A DNA stretch of 60,283 nucleotides from Enterobacterales bacterium (GCA_003864575.1 BHES01000005.1:1-60283), one strand, 5' to 3'; shown: positions 27,916 through 39,956, numbered from the stretch's first letter. Notes: generated from the sequence alone by a model not told the origin. Made by a program: numbers and translations.

Positions 27916-30498
27916 ATGCAAGAGCAATACCGCCCAGAAGACATAGAGACACAGGTTCAACTTCACTGGCAAGAGAAGCAAACCTTCAAAGTTACCGAGC
28001 AACCTGGAAAAGAGAAGTATTACTGCCTCTCCATGCTGCCCTATCCGTCAGGCCGCCTGCATATGGGCCACGTGCGTAACTACACCATTGGCGATGTGAT
28101 CTCCCGCTACCAGCGTATGCTCGGCAAAAACGTTCTACAGCCGATTGGCTGGGACGCATTTGGTTTGCCGGCGGAAGGTGCCGCAGTGAAAAACAACACG
28201 GCTCCTGCGCCGTGGACTTACGAAAATATCGAATATATGAAGAACCAGCTGAAATTGCTGGGCTTCGGCTACGACTGGGATCGCGAACTGGCGACCTGCC
28301 AGCCTGATTACTATCGCTGGGAACAGTGGTTCTTCACCAAGCTGTACGAAAAAGGCATGGTTTATAAGAAGACCTCTGCAGTGAACTGGTGTCCACATGA
28401 CCTCACAGTTCTGGCGAACGAACAGGTCATCGACGGCTGCTGCTGGCGTTGTGATACCAAGGTTGAGCGCAAAGAGATCCCACAGTGGTTCATTAAAATC
28501 ACTGCCTATGCTGATCAATTGCTTAATGATCTTGATACGCTGGAAAGCTGGCCTGAGCAGGTCAAAACCATGCAGCGTAACTGGATTGGCCGTTCCGAAG
28601 GCGTAGAAATCACCTTTAACATCGACAACAGCGAAGAGAAAGTGACCGTGTACACCACGCGTCCTGACACTTTCCTGGGTGCCACTTACGTTGCCGTTGC
28701 TGCCGGACATCCGCTGTCCCTGCAAGCGGCCGCCTCACAGCCCGCGCTGGCTGACTTCATCGATGAATGCCGTAATACCAAAGTCGCCGAAGCTGAAATG
28801 GCGACGATGGAGAAAAAAGGCATGCCTACCGGCCTGTTTGCCATTCACCCGCTCACCGGCGAGAAAATGGCAATTTGGGTCGCGAATTTTGTGTTGATGG
28901 AATACGGCACCGGCGCAGTGATGGCCGTTCCAGGCCATGACCAGCGTGACTGGGAGTTTGCCACTAAATACCATCTGCCGATTAAAGCCGTCATTCTCAA
29001 TGGTGACGGCACAGAGCCTGATGTTTCAGCAGCAGCCTTGCTGGAAAAAGGCACGCTGTGTAACTCAGGTGAATTCGACGGTCTGTCTTACGAGCAGGGC
29101 TTTAATGCTATCGCGGATAAACTGGTCAGCCTCGGTGTTGGCCAGCGCAAAGTAAACTACCGCCTGCGCGACTGGGGTGTTTCCCGTCAGCGTTACTGGG
29201 GCGCGCCAATTCCTATGATCACCTTGGAAGATGGCACCGTTATCCCAACACCAGAAGATCAACTGCCGGTTATCCTGCCGGAAGATGTGGTGATGGACGG
29301 TATTACCAGCCCAATCAAAGCCGATCCTGAGTGGGCAAAAACCACTGTGAACGGTATGCCTGGTCTGCGTGAAACAGATACCTTCGACACCTTTATGGAG
29401 TCTTCCTGGTACTACGCGCGCTACACCTGCCCGCAATACGACGAAGGGATGCTGGACCCGGCGGCGGCAAACTACTGGCTGCCGGTTGACCAATATGTTG
29501 GCGGCATCGAACACGCTATCATGCACCTGATGTATTTCCGCTTCTTCCACAAACTGATGCGCGACGCTGGCCTGGTGAATTCCGATGAACCCGCCAAACG
29601 CCTGCTGTGTCAGGGCATGGTCCTGGCTGATGCCTTCTATTACACCGGTAACAGTGGTGAACGCATTTGGGTTTCCCCGGTCGATGCTACCGTCGAGCGT
29701 GATGAGAAAGGCCGTATCGTGAAAGCCAGCGACCCGCAAGGTCGTGAGCTGGTTTACGCCGGTATGAGCAAGATGTCCAAGTCGAAAAACAACGGCATCG
29801 ACCCACAAATTATGGTTGAAAAATACGGTGCGGATACCGTGCGTCTGTTCATGATGTTTGCATCACCGGCGGAAATGACGCTGGAATGGCAGGAATCTGG
29901 CGTTGAAGGAGCTAACCGCTTCCTGAAGCGTGTCTGGAAACTGGCATTTGAACATTCAGAAAAAGGCGCCACCGTTGCTCTGTACGTGGCTTCTCTGAGC
30001 GAAGCACAGAAAGATCTTCGTCGTGACCTGCACAAAACCATCGCTAAAGTGACCGATGACATCGGCCGCCGTCAGACCTTCAACACTGCCATCGCAGCCG
30101 TGATGGCAGTGTTGAATAAACTGGGCCGTGCACCGCAGGAGAGCGAGCAAGACCGCGCCCTGTTGCAGGAAGCCCTGTTGGCCGTGGTTCGTATGCTTTA
30201 TCCATTCACTCCACATATCTGTTTTAATTTGTGGCAGACTCTGGGTGGCGAAGGCGACGTTGATACCGCACCATGGCCGCAGGCTGATGAACAAGCCATG
30301 GTCGAAGACTCCAAACTGGTCGTGGTTCAGGTCAATGGTAAAGTACGCGGCAAAATCACCGTGCCCGCAGATTCTACCGAAGAATTCGTGCGTGAACGCG
30401 CAGCGCAGGAACACCTGGTCGCTAAATATCTGGATGGAGTTACTGTACGTAAAGTAATCTACGTTCCGGGCAAACTGCTCAACCTGGTTGTAGGTTGA
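27916..30498 (+). CDS. leuS: Leucyl-tRNA synthetase
   Basis: This class Ia enzyme charges tRNA-Leu in the cytoplasm. The 860-residue product equals E. coli LeuRS. It has HMGH at residues 48-51, a zinc/ZN-1 cysteine cluster near 159-179, the CP1 editing domain (about 225-420, with TTRPDTF and the [10 protein letters not shown] editing pocket), the KMSKS motif in [10 protein letters not shown] near 617-625, and anticodon and C-terminal domains. The start is set by similarity, as the ribosome site is weak. lptE begins 14 bases after the stop. Confidence 0.98.
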   Translation: MQEQYRPEDIETQVQLHWQEKQTFKVTEQPGKEKYYCLSMLPYPSGRLHMGHVRNYTIGDVISRYQRMLGKNVLQPIGWDAFGLPAEGAAVKNNTAPAPWTYENIEYMKNQLKLLGFGYDWDRELATCQPDYYRWEQWFFTKLYEKGMVYKKTSAVNWCPHDLTVLANEQVIDGCCWRCDTKVERKEIPQWFIKITAYADQLLNDLDTLESWPEQVKTMQRNWIGRSEGVEITFNIDNSEEKVTVYTTRPDTFLGATYVAVAAGHPLSLQAAASQPALADFIDECRNTKVAEAEMATMEKKGMPTGLFAIHPLTGEKMAIWVANFVLMEYGTGAVMAVPGHDQRDWEFATKYHLPIKAVILNGDGTEPDVSAAALLEKGTLCNSGEFDGLSYEQGFNAIADKLVSLGVGQRKVNYRLRDWGVSRQRYWGAPIPMITLEDGTVIPTPEDQLPVILPEDVVMDGITSPIKADPEWAKTTVNGMPGLRETDTFDTFMESSWYYARYTCPQYDEGMLDPAAANYWLPVDQYVGGIEHAIMHLMYFRFFHKLMRDAGLVNSDEPAKRLLCQGMVLADAFYYTGNSGERIWVSPVDATVERDEKGRIVKASDPQGRELVYAGMSKMSKSKNNGIDPQIMVEKYGADTVRLFMMFASPAEMTLEWQESGVEGANRFLKRVWKLAFEHSEKGATVALYVASLSEAQKDLRRDLHKTIAKVTDDIGRRQTFNTAIAAVMAVLNKLGRAPQESEQDRALLQEALLAVVRMLYPFTPHICFNLWQTLGGEGDVDTAPWPQADEQAMVEDSKLVVVQVNGKVRGKITVPADSTEEFVRERAAQEHLVAKYLDGVTVRKVIYVPGKLLNLVVG

Positions 30499-30512
30499 GT
30501 CAAGGAGGAGTT

Positions 30513-31160
30513 GTGCGACATCGTATAGTGATGCTGTTACTGGGTGTGGCGGTTCTCATAACGTCTGGCTGTGGGTTCCACCTGCGAGGTGTCACCAATG
30601 TACCTGACCAGATGAAAACCATCGTCCTCGACAGTTCCGACCCTTACGGGCCGTTAACACGCAATATCCGCACGCAGCTGCGTCTCAACGGTGTCACCAT
30701 CGTTGATGATCCGAAGCGCAAAGATATTCCGTCACTGCGTATTCTGGGTGAAACCTCAGGGCAAAGTACGGCGTCAATCTTCCAGGACGGTAAAACCGCC
30801 GAATACCAGATGGGTTTAGTCGTGTCAGCTCAGGTACTGTTGCCGGGTAAAGATCTTTATCCTCTGCAGGTAAAAGTGTTCCGTTCATTCTTCGACAACC
30901 CGTTAACGGCGCTGGCGAAAGATAACGAACAGGACATTATTCGTGAAGAGATGCGTCAGCAAGCCGCTCAGCAACTGATTCGTAAACTGCTGACCGTGCG
31001 TGCTGCTGAAGAAGAGAAGTTGGAAGCCACTGCCGTTGATGCTACACCCGAGGTGATTACCACCCAATCTTCAGCCAGTAAAATGGCTGAAGAGAACGCG
31101 ACAAGCCTGTCAGACAGCAAAACGGTGACCTCTAAACCGGCTAACCCGTTCGCTCAATGA
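30513..31160 (+). CDS. lptE: LPS-assembly lipoprotein LptE
   Basis: LptE is the outer-membrane lipoprotein plug of the LptD LPS translocon. The 215-residue product has an N-terminal signal with lipobox TSGC near residue 21, and the conserved GFHLRG start of the mature protein. [18 protein letters not shown] near 128-145 is typical, and the tail is variable and rich in Ser/Thr/Ala. GTG at 30513 is chosen over the in-frame TTG at 30495 because AAGGAGGAG lies just before it. It overlaps holA by four bases. Confidence 0.95.
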   Translation: MRHRIVMLLLGVAVLITSGCGFHLRGVTNVPDQMKTIVLDSSDPYGPLTRNIRTQLRLNGVTIVDDPKRKDIPSLRILGETSGQSTASIFQDGKTAEYQMGLVVSAQVLLPGKDLYPLQVKVFRSFFDNPLTALAKDNEQDIIREEMRQQAAQQLIRKLLTVRAAEEEKLEATAVDATPEVITTQSSASKMAEENATSLSDSKTVTSKPANPFAQ

Positions 31161-32197
31161 TTCGACTTTATCCTGAACAACTTGCCGCGCAGCTCCGTGA
31201 GGGGCTGCGCGCCTGTTATCTGTTATGCGGAAACGATCCGCTGCTGCTCCAGGAAAGTCAGGACAGCATTCGTAAAGCAGCTCAGGCTGCCGCCTTTGAA
31301 GAACATTACACCTTTACCCTTGATGCCCATACCGAATGGGATGCAATTTTCAGCATCTGTCAGGCATTAAGTTTGTTCGCCACCCGTCAAACTCTGCTGT
31401 TGATCCTGCCTGAAAACGGCCCGCCAGCCCCAATGGGCGAGCAATTGGTTAAACTCACCGCCTTGTTACACGACGACATATTGTTGGTTCTGCGTGGCAC
31501 AAAACTGACCAAAGCGCAGGAGAACAGTGGCTGGTTTAAAGCACTGAGCGATCGCGGCGTGTTTGTCAGTTGCCAAACGCCGGAACAGGCACAACTTCCC
31601 CGCTGGGTGGCCAAGCGAGCCAAAGAATTATCACTCGAACTGGATGAACCCGCGAACCAACTGTTGTGTTACTGCTACGAAGGTAATTTATTGGCGCTGG
31701 CCCAGTCGCTGGAGCGCCTTTCGTTGCTCTATCCTGACGGCAAACTGACCCTTCCGCGGGTTGAAGAAGCGGTTAACGATGCCGCCCACTTCACGCCTTT
31801 CCACTGGCTGGATGCGTTGTTAGCAGGAAAGAGCAAACGCGCATGGCATATCTTGCGTCAGTTGCAGCAGGAAGACAGCGAACCGGTGATCTTGTTACGC
31901 ACCCTGCAACGCGAGTTGCTGATGCTGCTCAATCTCAAACGCAAGATCGACAGCACCCCGCTACGCATCCTGTTTGATCAATATAAAGTGTGGCAGAACC
32001 GACGCACCATGGTCACGCAGGCACTGCAACGGCTTTCGTTGCGCCAGTTACAGCAGGCAGTCCATTTACTGACAAAGATGGAAATCACGCTAAAACAGGA
32101 CTACGGTCAATCCATCTGGCCTGAGCTTGAAAGCCTTTCCATGCTGCTGTGTGGAAAACCTCTGCCTGAAAGCTTTATTGATACCCGCCACTTTTGA
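31157..32197 (+). CDS. holA: DNA polymerase III subunit delta
   Basis: HolA is the clamp-loader delta subunit that opens the beta clamp. The 346-residue product (E. coli 343) has the N-terminal AAA+-like domain with [13 protein letters not shown] near 22-34, the beta-binding helix region with LSLFATRQ near 70, and the C-terminal collar domain with [16 protein letters not shown]. It lacks a Walker A motif, as expected for delta. Its ATG overlaps the lptE stop; nadD follows after 45 bases. Confidence 0.96.
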   Translation: MIRLYPEQLAAQLREGLRACYLLCGNDPLLLQESQDSIRKAAQAAAFEEHYTFTLDAHTEWDAIFSICQALSLFATRQTLLLILPENGPPAPMGEQLVKLTALLHDDILLVLRGTKLTKAQENSGWFKALSDRGVFVSCQTPEQAQLPRWVAKRAKELSLELDEPANQLLCYCYEGNLLALAQSLERLSLLYPDGKLTLPRVEEAVNDAAHFTPFHWLDALLAGKSKRAWHILRQLQQEDSEPVILLRTLQRELLMLLNLKRKIDSTPLRILFDQYKVWQNRRTMVTQALQRLSLRQLQQAVHLLTKMEITLKQDYGQSIWPELESLSMLLCGKPLPESFIDTRHF

Positions 32198-32242
32198 AAG
32201 CGAAAATTCGCTACCGATACGAACTGACTCTGGGACGCACTG

Positions 32243-32908
32243 ATGGCAATAAATACCGCTTCGGATCAATCGTTGATTGCCCTATTTGGCGGCACTTTTG
32301 ACCCTATCCATTTTGGTCATCTGCGTCCGGTGGAACAGTTAGCGAAAGAAACGTTGCTGGATCAGGTCATCTTACTGCCAAACAACGTGCCACCGCATCG
32401 GCCTCAGCCGCAAGCATCGGCACAGCAGCGGCTGAAAATGGCGGAACTGGCCGTAGAGGGCAACCCCTTGTTTTCAGTCGATCCTCGGGAACTCGCCGTG
32501 GATAATCCGTCCTATACCCTGGTAACACTTGAAACGTTACGTAAAGAACATGGCGCACAACGCCCGCTGGCGTTTATCATCGGTCAGGATTCTTTGCTTT
32601 CGTTGCACACATGGCACCGCTGGGAAGAGTTACTGGATTTTTGTCATTTGCTGGTCATGGCGCGCCCGGGTTATTCAGAGCGCCTCGACACTCCGGAATT
32701 ACAGCGCTGGTATGATAAACATCGGGTTTCCACCCCGGCAGCACTGAAACAGCGGCCCTGCGGTGTAATTTATCAGGCGAATACGCCTCTGCTGGATATC
32801 TCGGCAACGCAAATTCGTCAGCGCCTGCGGGAAGGAAAAAGCTGCGCAACGCTTCTGCCCACAGCGGTTGAGCGCTATATCGAATCACAGGGTCTGTACC
32901 TTGTATAG
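32243..32908 (+). CDS. nadD: Nicotinate-mononucleotide adenylyltransferase
   Basis: NadD makes deamido-NAD from nicotinate mononucleotide and ATP. The 221-residue product (E. coli 213) has the nucleotidyltransferase signature [12 protein letters not shown] near 16-27 and the second motif [10 protein letters not shown] near 187-196 (ISxTxIR). In E. coli the phosphatase gene cobC lies next; it is absent here, and a 215-base gap leads to rsfS. Confidence 0.97.
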   Translation: MAINTASDQSLIALFGGTFDPIHFGHLRPVEQLAKETLLDQVILLPNNVPPHRPQPQASAQQRLKMAELAVEGNPLFSVDPRELAVDNPSYTLVTLETLRKEHGAQRPLAFIIGQDSLLSLHTWHRWEELLDFCHLLVMARPGYSERLDTPELQRWYDKHRVSTPAALKQRPCGVIYQANTPLLDISATQIRQRLREGKSCATLLPTAVERYIESQGLYLV

Positions 32909-33123
32909 CTAACGCGTGGTATACTGCGCCGCTTAATTTCGGCTTGCGGCAAAGCTGTGACAATAACGAATGTAATTCATTGATTACCCGTGATTTTCAG
33001 CATTAATCCCGTATTTCGACCTACACTCTTTTTTGAAGGCCCTCTTCTGCACGCAGCGTTTGCGCGCCTGCAGCAGAAGGTTTTCATCAAGCAAACCCGT
33101 TTCAACATCCCCAGGGGGAACCT

Positions 33124-33441
33124 TTGCAAGGTAAAGCGCTCCAAGAATTTGTTATCGATAAAATCGATGACCTGAAAGCACAAGACATCATTGCCATCGA
33201 TGTTATCGGTAAATCCAGCATTACTGACTGCATGATCATCTGCACCGGTACCTCCAGCCGCCACGTAATGTCAATCGCAGGGCATCTGGTTGAAGAAGTG
33301 AAAGCTGTTGGCCTCGACGCTATGGGCGTTAAAGGTATTAATGAAGCTGATTGGGTTGTTGTCGATCTGGGTGAAGTGATTGTTCACGTCATGCAGGAAG
33401 AGAGCCGCCAGTTGTATGAGCTTGAGAAACTCTGGGCCTAA
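33124..33441 (+). CDS. rsfS: Ribosomal silencing factor RsfS
   Basis: RsfS binds L14 (uL14) on the 50S subunit and blocks joining in stationary phase or starvation. The 105-residue product has the length and motifs of E. coli Rsf[26 protein letters not shown] and [14 protein letters not shown]. The start codon is TTG, as in E. coli, preceded by AGGGGGAA. rlmH begins 3 bases after its stop. Confidence 0.97.
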   Translation: MQGKALQEFVIDKIDDLKAQDIIAIDVIGKSSITDCMIICTGTSSRHVMSIAGHLVEEVKAVGLDAMGVKGINEADWVVVDLGEVIVHVMQEESRQLYELEKLWA

Positions 33442-33444
33442 GAC

Positions 33445-33915
33445 GTGAAATTGCAACTCGTCGCTGTCGGCACGAAAATGCCCGACTGGGTTCAGACCGG
33501 ATTTAACGATTATTTAAACCGTTTTCCGAAAGATATGCCTCTTGAACTGGTCGAAATTACGGCTGGCAAGCGGGGTAAAAACGCGGATATCAAACGCATT
33601 CTTGAAAAAGAGGGCGAACAGATGTTGGCGGCTGTCGGAAAAGGCAATCGTATTGTGACCCTGGATATTCCGGGGACACCGTGGGAAACCCCACAGCTTG
33701 CCCAACAGCTGGAACGCTGGAAACAGGATGGTCGCAATGTCAGCCTGTTGATCGGCGGCCCTGAAGGGTTAGCACCGGCGTGTAAAGCCGCAGCAGAGCA
33801 GAGCTGGTCGCTCTCTGTGCTGACCTTGCCGCACCCTTTGGTTCGGGTGCTGGTTGCGGAAAGCCTTTACCGCGCCTGGAGTATTACCACCAATCATCCA
33901 TACCACCGGGAATAA
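33445..33915 (+). CDS. rlmH: 23S rRNA m3-pseudouridine1915 methyltransferase
   Basis: RlmH is a small SPOUT-fold methyltransferase acting on helix 69 of 70S ribosomes. The 156-residue product has the knotted SAM-site motifs [11 protein letters not shown] near 100-110 and [18 protein letters not shown] near 129-146. It ends HPYHRE, matching the family terminus. The start is GTG at 33445, coupled to rsfS. Confidence 0.97.
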   Translation: MKLQLVAVGTKMPDWVQTGFNDYLNRFPKDMPLELVEITAGKRGKNADIKRILEKEGEQMLAAVGKGNRIVTLDIPGTPWETPQLAQQLERWKQDGRNVSLLIGGPEGLAPACKAAAEQSWSLSVLTLPHPLVRVLVAESLYRAWSITTNHPYHRE

Positions 33916-33954
33916 CCGGCTGGTGAATGTCAGCAACATGAATTAAGTAGTGGG

Positions 33955-35856
33955 ATGAAAATAGATCGTAACCCCTTTCGCGACTATACGGCTGAATCAG
34001 CCCTCTTTGTGCGCCGTGCACTGGTGGCGTTCGTCGGTATTCTGCTACTCAGCGGTGTTCTGGCATTCAATCTGTATAACTTACAGATTGTCCGCTTTCA
34101 GGATTACCAAACCCGTTCCAATGATAACCGCATCAAGCTGGTGCCGATTGCTCCCAGCCGCGGCATTATTTATGACCGCAACGGCACCCCACTGGCGCTG
34201 AACCGCACCATTTATCAGCTCGAGCTGATGCCGGAAAAAGTCGACAATCTTCAGGCAACCCTTGAAGGGCTCAAACCGATTGTCGATTTAACCCCGGACG
34301 ATATCGATAATTTCCAGAAAGAGCGCAAACGCTCGCGCCGCTTCACCTCTATTGCCGTCAAAACTGCACTGACTGAAGTTCAGGTTGCCCGCTTTGCCGT
34401 CAATCAGTTCAATTTTCCCGGCGTTGAAGTCAAAGGCTATCAGCGTCGTTACTACCCGTACGGTTCTGCCCTCACGCACGTGATCGGCTATGTGTCGAAA
34501 ATCAACGACCGCGACGTCGAGCGCCTGGATAAAAACGGCATACTGGCTAACTACGCGGCGACACATGACATCGGCAAACTGGGTATTGAACGTTATTACG
34601 AAGATACCCTGCACGGCAAAACCGGTTATGAAGAAGTTGAGGTCAACAACCGTGGCCGCGTTATCCGCCAACTTCACGAAGAAGCGCCTCAGGCGGGTAA
34701 AGACATCTACCTGACCATCGATTTGCCACTGCAAACATATATCGAAGAGTTACTGACGGGCAGCCGTTCTGCTGTGGTGGTTTCTGACCCGCGCGACGGC
34801 AGCATCCGCGCACTGGTCTCCAACCCGAGCTATGACCCGAATCTGTTCGTTGACGGCATTTCGAGTAAAGATTACAGCACGCTGCTCGAAGACCCTAACA
34901 AGCCGCTGATCAACCGTGCAACACAGGGTGTCTATCCCCCGGCTTCCACGGTAAAACCTTACATCGCCGTATCCGCATTAACGGCAGGCGTTATCACGAA
35001 AAGTACGTCGCTGTTTGACCCAGGCTGGTGGCAATTGCCTGGCTCAGAAAAACGTTTCCGTGACTGGAAGCACTGGGGCCATGGACGTCTGAATGTTACC
35101 AAAGCACTGGAAGAGTCTGCTGACACCTTCTTCTACCAGGTCTCGTATGATCTGGGTATTGACCGTCTGTCAGAGTGGATGGAGAAATTTGGCTACGGGC
35201 ATTATTCCGGTATCGACCTCTCTGAAGAGCGCAGCGGTAATATGCCGAACCGCGACTGGAAATTCAAACGCTTCAAGAAGCCCTGGTATCAGGGTGACAC
35301 TATTCCGGTGGGTATCGGCCAGGGCTATTGGACCGCGACACCGATTCAAATCATGAAAGCCATGACTACGCTTATCAACGACGGTGATGTCAAAACGCCG
35401 CATCTGCTGCTCAGCACCAGGGTTGAAGGCAAGCTGGTGCCCTACGAGCAGCAAGAAAAGACTCAAATCGGAGATATCCATTCCGGTTATTGGGAGATAG
35501 CCAAGGACGGGATGTACGGCGTAGCCAACCGACCAAACGGCACAGCCCGCAAGAGCTTCGCGGATGCGCCTTATAAAGCCGCAGCTAAATCCGGTACCGC
35601 ACAAGTTTACGGTTTGAAAGCCAATGAAATCTATAATGCGCATAAGATAGCCGAACATCTGCGCGACCATAAATTGATGACTGCCTTTGCGCCATTCGAT
35701 AAGCCGACGGTTGCCGTCGCCGTTATTCTTGAAAATGGTGGGGCTGGTCCTGCTGTGGGTACCATTACCCGCCAGATACTCGACCATATTTTGTTGGGCG
35801 ATAACACGACACAATTACCGGCTGATGCACCACCGCCGGGAACCGAAGGTGATTAA
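33955..35856 (+). CDS. mrdA: Penicillin-binding protein 2 (elongasome transpeptidase)
   Basis: PBP2 cross-links peptidoglycan during rod elongation. The 633-residue product has an N-terminal membrane anchor (about 20-42), a pedestal domain and a C-terminal transpeptidase. The active Ser is at 331 in PASTVK (SxxK), SAD is near 385 (EESADTFF) and KSGTAQ (KSG) lies near 546. It forms an operon with mrdB, which begins 7 bases after its stop, and is followed by rlpA. Confidence 0.98.
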   Translation: MKIDRNPFRDYTAESALFVRRALVAFVGILLLSGVLAFNLYNLQIVRFQDYQTRSNDNRIKLVPIAPSRGIIYDRNGTPLALNRTIYQLELMPEKVDNLQATLEGLKPIVDLTPDDIDNFQKERKRSRRFTSIAVKTALTEVQVARFAVNQFNFPGVEVKGYQRRYYPYGSALTHVIGYVSKINDRDVERLDKNGILANYAATHDIGKLGIERYYEDTLHGKTGYEEVEVNNRGRVIRQLHEEAPQAGKDIYLTIDLPLQTYIEELLTGSRSAVVVSDPRDGSIRALVSNPSYDPNLFVDGISSKDYSTLLEDPNKPLINRATQGVYPPASTVKPYIAVSALTAGVITKSTSLFDPGWWQLPGSEKRFRDWKHWGHGRLNVTKALEESADTFFYQVSYDLGIDRLSEWMEKFGYGHYSGIDLSEERSGNMPNRDWKFKRFKKPWYQGDTIPVGIGQGYWTATPIQIMKAMTTLINDGDVKTPHLLLSTRVEGKLVPYEQQEKTQIGDIHSGYWEIAKDGMYGVANRPNGTARKSFADAPYKAAAKSGTAQVYGLKANEIYNAHKIAEHLRDHKLMTAFAPFDKPTVAVAVILENGGAGPAVGTITRQILDHILLGDNTTQLPADAPPPGTEGD

Positions 35857-35862
35857 CCAATC

Positions 35863-36975
35863 ATGACTGAAAGCCAACAAAAAGGGTCGCTGTGGTCGAA
35901 AATGCACATCGACATTACCCTGCTGCTGATTGTGCTGGCGCTACTTGCCTACAGCGCCTTCGTTATGTGGAGCGCCAGCGGTCAGGATATCGGCATGATG
36001 GAGCGCAAAATCGGCCAGATCGTGATGGGATTGATCATCATGCTGGTGATGGCACAAATTCCGCCACGCGTTTATGAAAGCTGGGCACCCTATTTGTATC
36101 TGTTCTGCGTATTGCTGCTGGTGCTGGTCGATGCCTTCGGCACCATCAGTAAAGGGGCACAGCGCTGGCTGGATTTAGGCATTATCAAATTTCAGCCCTC
36201 AGAACTGGCTAAAATCGCCGTACCGCTGATGGTCGCACGCTTCATCAACCGCGACGTCTGCCCGCCTTCGCTGAAAAACACCGCCATTGCGCTGGCCCTG
36301 ATCTTTATTCCTACGCTTCTGGTCGCCGCTCAGCCCGATCTCGGTACCTCTATTCTGATTGCCGCCTCCGGTTTGTTTGTACTCTTCCTCTCAGGGATGA
36401 GCTGGAAACTGATTGCCGTCGCCGCTCTGCTGGTGGCCGCATTTATCCCGATCCTGTGGTTCTTCCTGATGCACGACTACCAGCGCGACCGCGTCATGAT
36501 GTTGCTCGACCCGGAGAGCGATCCTCTCGGCGCCGGATACCATATTATTCAGTCCAAAATTGCCATCGGTTCTGGCGGGTTATTTGGAAAAGGCTGGCTA
36601 CACGGTACTCAGTCTCAGCTTGAATTCCTGCCCGAACGGCACACTGACTTTATCTTTGCCGTACTGGCCGAAGAGCTCGGTTTGGTTGGCGTTCTGGTAC
36701 TGATCGGGCTTTACCTATGCCTCATTATGCGCGGTCTGGTGATCGCCTCCCATGCACAAACCACCTTTGGCCGCGTTATGGCCGGAGGTCTAATGTTAAT
36801 TTTATTCGTTTATGTGTTTGTTAACATCGGCATGGTCAGTGGTATTGTCCCAGTGGTTGGGGTACCTTTGCCACTGGTCAGCTATGGGGGTTCCGCGCTC
36901 ATTGTGCTAATGGCAGGGTTTGGTATCGTCATGTCGATACATACTCATCGAAAAATGTTGTCAAAAAATTTATAG
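35863..36975 (+). CDS. mrdB: RodA peptidoglycan glycosyltransferase (SEDS)
   Basis: RodA polymerises lipid II in the elongasome with PBP2. The 370-residue product has about ten membrane helices and the SEDS signatures. These are [10 protein letters not shown] near 104-113, QPSELAK near 119, QPDLGTS near 161, the [14 protein letters not shown] loop with the catalytic Asp near 262, and [12 protein letters not shown] near 332-343. It lies in the mrdA-mrdB-rlpA order. Confidence 0.98.
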   Translation: MTESQQKGSLWSKMHIDITLLLIVLALLAYSAFVMWSASGQDIGMMERKIGQIVMGLIIMLVMAQIPPRVYESWAPYLYLFCVLLLVLVDAFGTISKGAQRWLDLGIIKFQPSELAKIAVPLMVARFINRDVCPPSLKNTAIALALIFIPTLLVAAQPDLGTSILIAASGLFVLFLSGMSWKLIAVAALLVAAFIPILWFFLMHDYQRDRVMMLLDPESDPLGAGYHIIQSKIAIGSGGLFGKGWLHGTQSQLEFLPERHTDFIFAVLAEELGLVGVLVLIGLYLCLIMRGLVIASHAQTTFGRVMAGGLMLILFVYVFVNIGMVSGIVPVVGVPLPLVSYGGSALIVLMAGFGIVMSIHTHRKMLSKNL

Positions 36976-36984
36976 GGGTGAGCA

Positions 36985-38091
36985 ATGCGTAAGGAGTGGC
37001 TTGGAGCTGTCATTATTGGGTTGCTGTTGAGTGGCTGTGTGAGTGACGATACGCAACCCCAGCAAGCTGCACCGCAACAAGCCTATAACGGCCCTGTGGT
37101 GGAAATTGGTGGGGCTGACCCGCGTTACGAACCTTATAATCCGGGAACCAGCCAGGATTACACCGTTAACGGTAAAACCTATAAAATTATTAAAGACCCG
37201 TCTAACTTCTCGCAGGTAGGACAGGCAGCCTGGTACGGACAGGAAAACGGCGGCAACACCACGGCAATTGGTGAAGAATTTGACCCTAATGCCATGACCG
37301 CTGCCCATCCGACACTGCCAATCCCAAGTTACGTGCGCGTCACCAACATGGCGACGGGACGTATGCTGGTCGTTCGCGTTAACGACCGTGGCCCGTATGT
37401 TCCAGGCAAAATTATCGACCTGTCACAGGCGGCTGCCGATCGTCTGAATCTGACCAATAGCACAAAAGTAAGAATCGACTTTATCAATGTTGCACCGGAC
37501 GGTTCACTTTCGGGTCCTGGCACCATTGGTACCACCGTCGCCAAACAGTCTTATGCCCTGCCTGGTCGTCCGGATTTAGGCGCCAGCGGCATGGGAACGC
37601 CGGTGCAAAACACGCCACCGGATACCAGCGTAAACGCACATCCCATTGATAACAGTACGCTGAGCAACGGCGACGGTGCCTCAGCACCTGTGGCGTCGGC
37701 TAGCGTTGGCGCTGCCGCTGGCGGCGGTTTTCTGAAAGCACCTTCGGCTGTACCACAGGGCATTCTGGAAAAAGATGAGCCTGCCGCACCTGCGTTTACC
37801 GCTGCGGCCCCGGTTGCTGTCGCGGCACCAATGGCACATGTAGCTTCCACCCCCTCGTCAACTGCCGGTGGCAATTACATGGTACAGGTCGGTGCACTGA
37901 GCAATCCGCAAAACGCCGCACTTTGGCAGAAAAGCCTGAGCCAGAAATTCTCGGTACCGGGTAAAGTTCAACCGAACGGCGGGATGTACCGCGTTCAGCT
38001 CGGGCCATTGACCCGTCAGCAGGCTGACCAGCTAAAACAGCGTCTGGCCAGCGAAGCGCAACAGCAATCTTTTGTTGTTTCAGCGATGTAA
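36985..38091 (+). CDS. rlpA: RlpA septal lipoprotein, lytic transglycosylase family
   Basis: RlpA is an outer-membrane lipoprotein that binds denuded glycans at the division site. The 368-residue product has lipobox LSGC near 13-16 and a double-psi beta barrel near 70-165 (QAAWYGQENGG, ATGRMLVVRVNDRGPY with the catalytic-type Asp). A long Ala/Pro/Gly/Ser-rich linker (about 180-285) follows, then a C-terminal SPOR domain (about 292-368, GGNYMVQVGAL). Lytic activity is shown in Pseudomonas but is doubtful in E. coli. Confidence 0.95.
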   Translation: MRKEWLGAVIIGLLLSGCVSDDTQPQQAAPQQAYNGPVVEIGGADPRYEPYNPGTSQDYTVNGKTYKIIKDPSNFSQVGQAAWYGQENGGNTTAIGEEFDPNAMTAAHPTLPIPSYVRVTNMATGRMLVVRVNDRGPYVPGKIIDLSQAAADRLNLTNSTKVRIDFINVAPDGSLSGPGTIGTTVAKQSYALPGRPDLGASGMGTPVQNTPPDTSVNAHPIDNSTLSNGDGASAPVASASVGAAAGGGFLKAPSAVPQGILEKDEPAAPAFTAAAPVAVAAPMAHVASTPSSTAGGNYMVQVGALSNPQNAALWQKSLSQKFSVPGKVQPNGGMYRVQLGPLTRQQADQLKQRLASEAQQQSFVVSAM

Positions 38092-38115
38092 TTTCGGCGA
38101 ACATTATTTTCTGAG

Positions 38116-38136
38116 CGGGGCTGTGGCCCCGTTTCC
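38116..38136 (+). terminator. Weak terminator after rlpA
   Basis: The 6-bp GC stem CGGGGC / GCCCCG is followed by only TTT, 24 bases past rlpA. Confidence 0.5.
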
Positions 38137-38266
38137 GTAAGCCGCCTTAAAAAGTAAAAAAGGGTAAACACCTTCAAGCCACGGTAATGGCAGATGTCTG
38201 AATATGTCGATTCTGCTATAGTGTGGCACGTTTTTAACTTACTTCTACGGATGTTGCTGTCCCCTC

Positions 38267-39475
38267 ATGAAACTTGTAACTACCCCACTTTTAGTCAAAA
38301 GCCTCGCTTTTGGCACAGCCCTGAGCCTCTGCGCAGCGTCCGCCTATGCCGACGATGTTAACTTAAAGACGATGATCCCCGGTGTTCCGCAAATTGATGC
38401 TGAAGCCTACGTCCTGATTGACTACAACTCAGGGAAAGTGCTGGCAGAAATGAACGCTGACGCACGCCGCGATCCTGCCAGCCTGACCAAAATGATGACC
38501 AGCTACGTCATCGGTCAGTCAATCAAAGCCGGTAAAATCACGCCAACCGATATGGTGACCGTGGGTCAGGATGCATGGGCTACCGGCAATCCGGTGTTCA
38601 AAGGCTCCTCTCTGATGTTCCTCAAGCCTGGCGACCGCGTGGCGGTTTCCGAGCTTAACCGCGGTATTATTTTACAGTCAGGGAACGATGCCTGTGTGGC
38701 GATGGCGGATTATGTCGCTGGCAGCCAGGATGCTTTCGTTGGCCTGATGAACAACTACGTTAACGCGCTGGGCCTGAAAAATACCCACTTCGGGACCGTA
38801 CACGGCCTGGATGCCGCAGGGCAGTTCAGCTCTGCGCGCGATATGGCGCTGATTGGTCAGGCACTTATCCGTGACGTACCGGATGAATATGCGACCTACA
38901 AAGAGAAAGAGTTCACCTTCAACAACATCCGTCAGATGAACCGTAACGGTCTGTTGTGGGACTCCAGCCTGAACGTTGATGGCATCAAAACCGGCCACAC
39001 CGAATCCGCCGGTTATAACCTGGTGGCTTCGGCAACCGAAGGTCAGATGCGTCTGATCTCAGCCGTGATGGGTGGTCGTACTTATAAAGGCCGTGAAACA
39101 GAAAGTAAAAAACTGCTGACCTGGGGCTTCCGTTTCTTCGAAACCGTTTCTCCATTGAAAGCGGGTAAAGAATTCGCCTCGGAGCCCGTCTGGTTTGGCG
39201 ATACCGACCGCGTGGCGCTGGGCGTAGATAAAGACGCTTACCTGACCATCCCGCGTGGCCGTATGAAAGATCTCAAAGCCAGCTATGTGCTCAACAGCCC
39301 TGAGCTGCACGCACCTTTGCAGAAAAATCAGGTAGTGGGTTCAATCAACTTCCAGCTGGATGGCAAAACTATTGACGAGCGCCCATTGGTGGTGCTGAAT
39401 GAAGTCAAAGAAGGCGGTTTCTTTGGCCGTATCGTCGATTACATCAAACTGATGTTCCATCATTGGTTTGGCTAA
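38267..39475 (+). CDS. dacA: D-alanyl-D-alanine carboxypeptidase PBP5
   Basis: PBP5 trims the terminal D-Ala of pentapeptides on the periplasmic face. The 402-residue product (E. coli 403) has a signal peptide (about 1-29, AYA cleavage). The active Ser is 72 in SLTK, SGN is in [10 protein letters not shown] near 138, and KTG is in GIKTGHTE near 242. It ends with the amphipathic membrane-anchoring helix [13 protein letters not shown]. It has its own upstream region and a terminator. Confidence 0.98.
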   Translation: MKLVTTPLLVKSLAFGTALSLCAASAYADDVNLKTMIPGVPQIDAEAYVLIDYNSGKVLAEMNADARRDPASLTKMMTSYVIGQSIKAGKITPTDMVTVGQDAWATGNPVFKGSSLMFLKPGDRVAVSELNRGIILQSGNDACVAMADYVAGSQDAFVGLMNNYVNALGLKNTHFGTVHGLDAAGQFSSARDMALIGQALIRDVPDEYATYKEKEFTFNNIRQMNRNGLLWDSSLNVDGIKTGHTESAGYNLVASATEGQMRLISAVMGGRTYKGRETESKKLLTWGFRFFETVSPLKAGKEFASEPVWFGDTDRVALGVDKDAYLTIPRGRMKDLKASYVLNSPELHAPLQKNQVVGSINFQLDGKTIDERPLVVLNEVKEGGFFGRIVDYIKLMFHHWFG

Positions 39476-39553
39476 GCCGGGCTTGAAATCACCGGTTATG
39501 CCCCCATTTGATAGGTAAGAACGTTGATACAAAGAATATTGCCATCAAATTTT

Positions 39554-39583
39554 ATAACTCCCGCTCTGGCGGGAGTTATAATT
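39554..39583 (+). terminator. dacA-ybeD hairpin terminator
   Basis: The 11-bp stem ATAACTCCCGC / GCGGGAGTTAT with loop TCTG is followed by AATTTTAT. Confidence 0.75.
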
Positions 39584-39617
39584 TTATCAATACGCTGTTA
39601 AACACGCTGGAGTGCAC

Positions 39618-39881
39618 ATGAAAACCAAACTTAACGAACTGCTCGAATTCCCATGCACCTTTACTTATAAAGTAATGGGCCTGGCACAACCCGAGTTAGT
39701 TGATCAGGTTGTGGAAGTCGTGCAACGCCATGCACCTGGCGACTACAATCCTCAGGTAAAACCGAGCAGTAAAGGGAATTACCACTCCGTTTCAATTACG
39801 ATCACGGCTACCCATATCGATCAGGTCGAAACCCTGTACGACGAATTAGGTAACATCGAAATTGTCCGCATGGTGCTGTAA
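39618..39881 (+). CDS. ybeD: YbeD (DUF493) small ACT-like protein
   Basis: This 87-residue cytoplasmic protein is identical in length to E. coli YbeD and shares the stretches [12 protein letters not shown] and [13 protein letters not shown]. It has a ferredoxin-like fold akin to the ACT regulatory domain; its function is unknown. Its constant place before lipB suggests a link to lipoate metabolism. ATG at 39618 is used; a GTG at 39612 is in frame. Confidence 0.95.
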   Translation: MKTKLNELLEFPCTFTYKVMGLAQPELVDQVVEVVQRHAPGDYNPQVKPSSKGNYHSVSITITATHIDQVETLYDELGNIEIVRMVL

Positions 39882-39956
39882 ACCTTTGCTCGAGATCTAA
39901 ATAGCGCAGTGCCGGTTTGGCGCTGCGTTACTATTTCTGCCCCTCCCTCTTCCTAA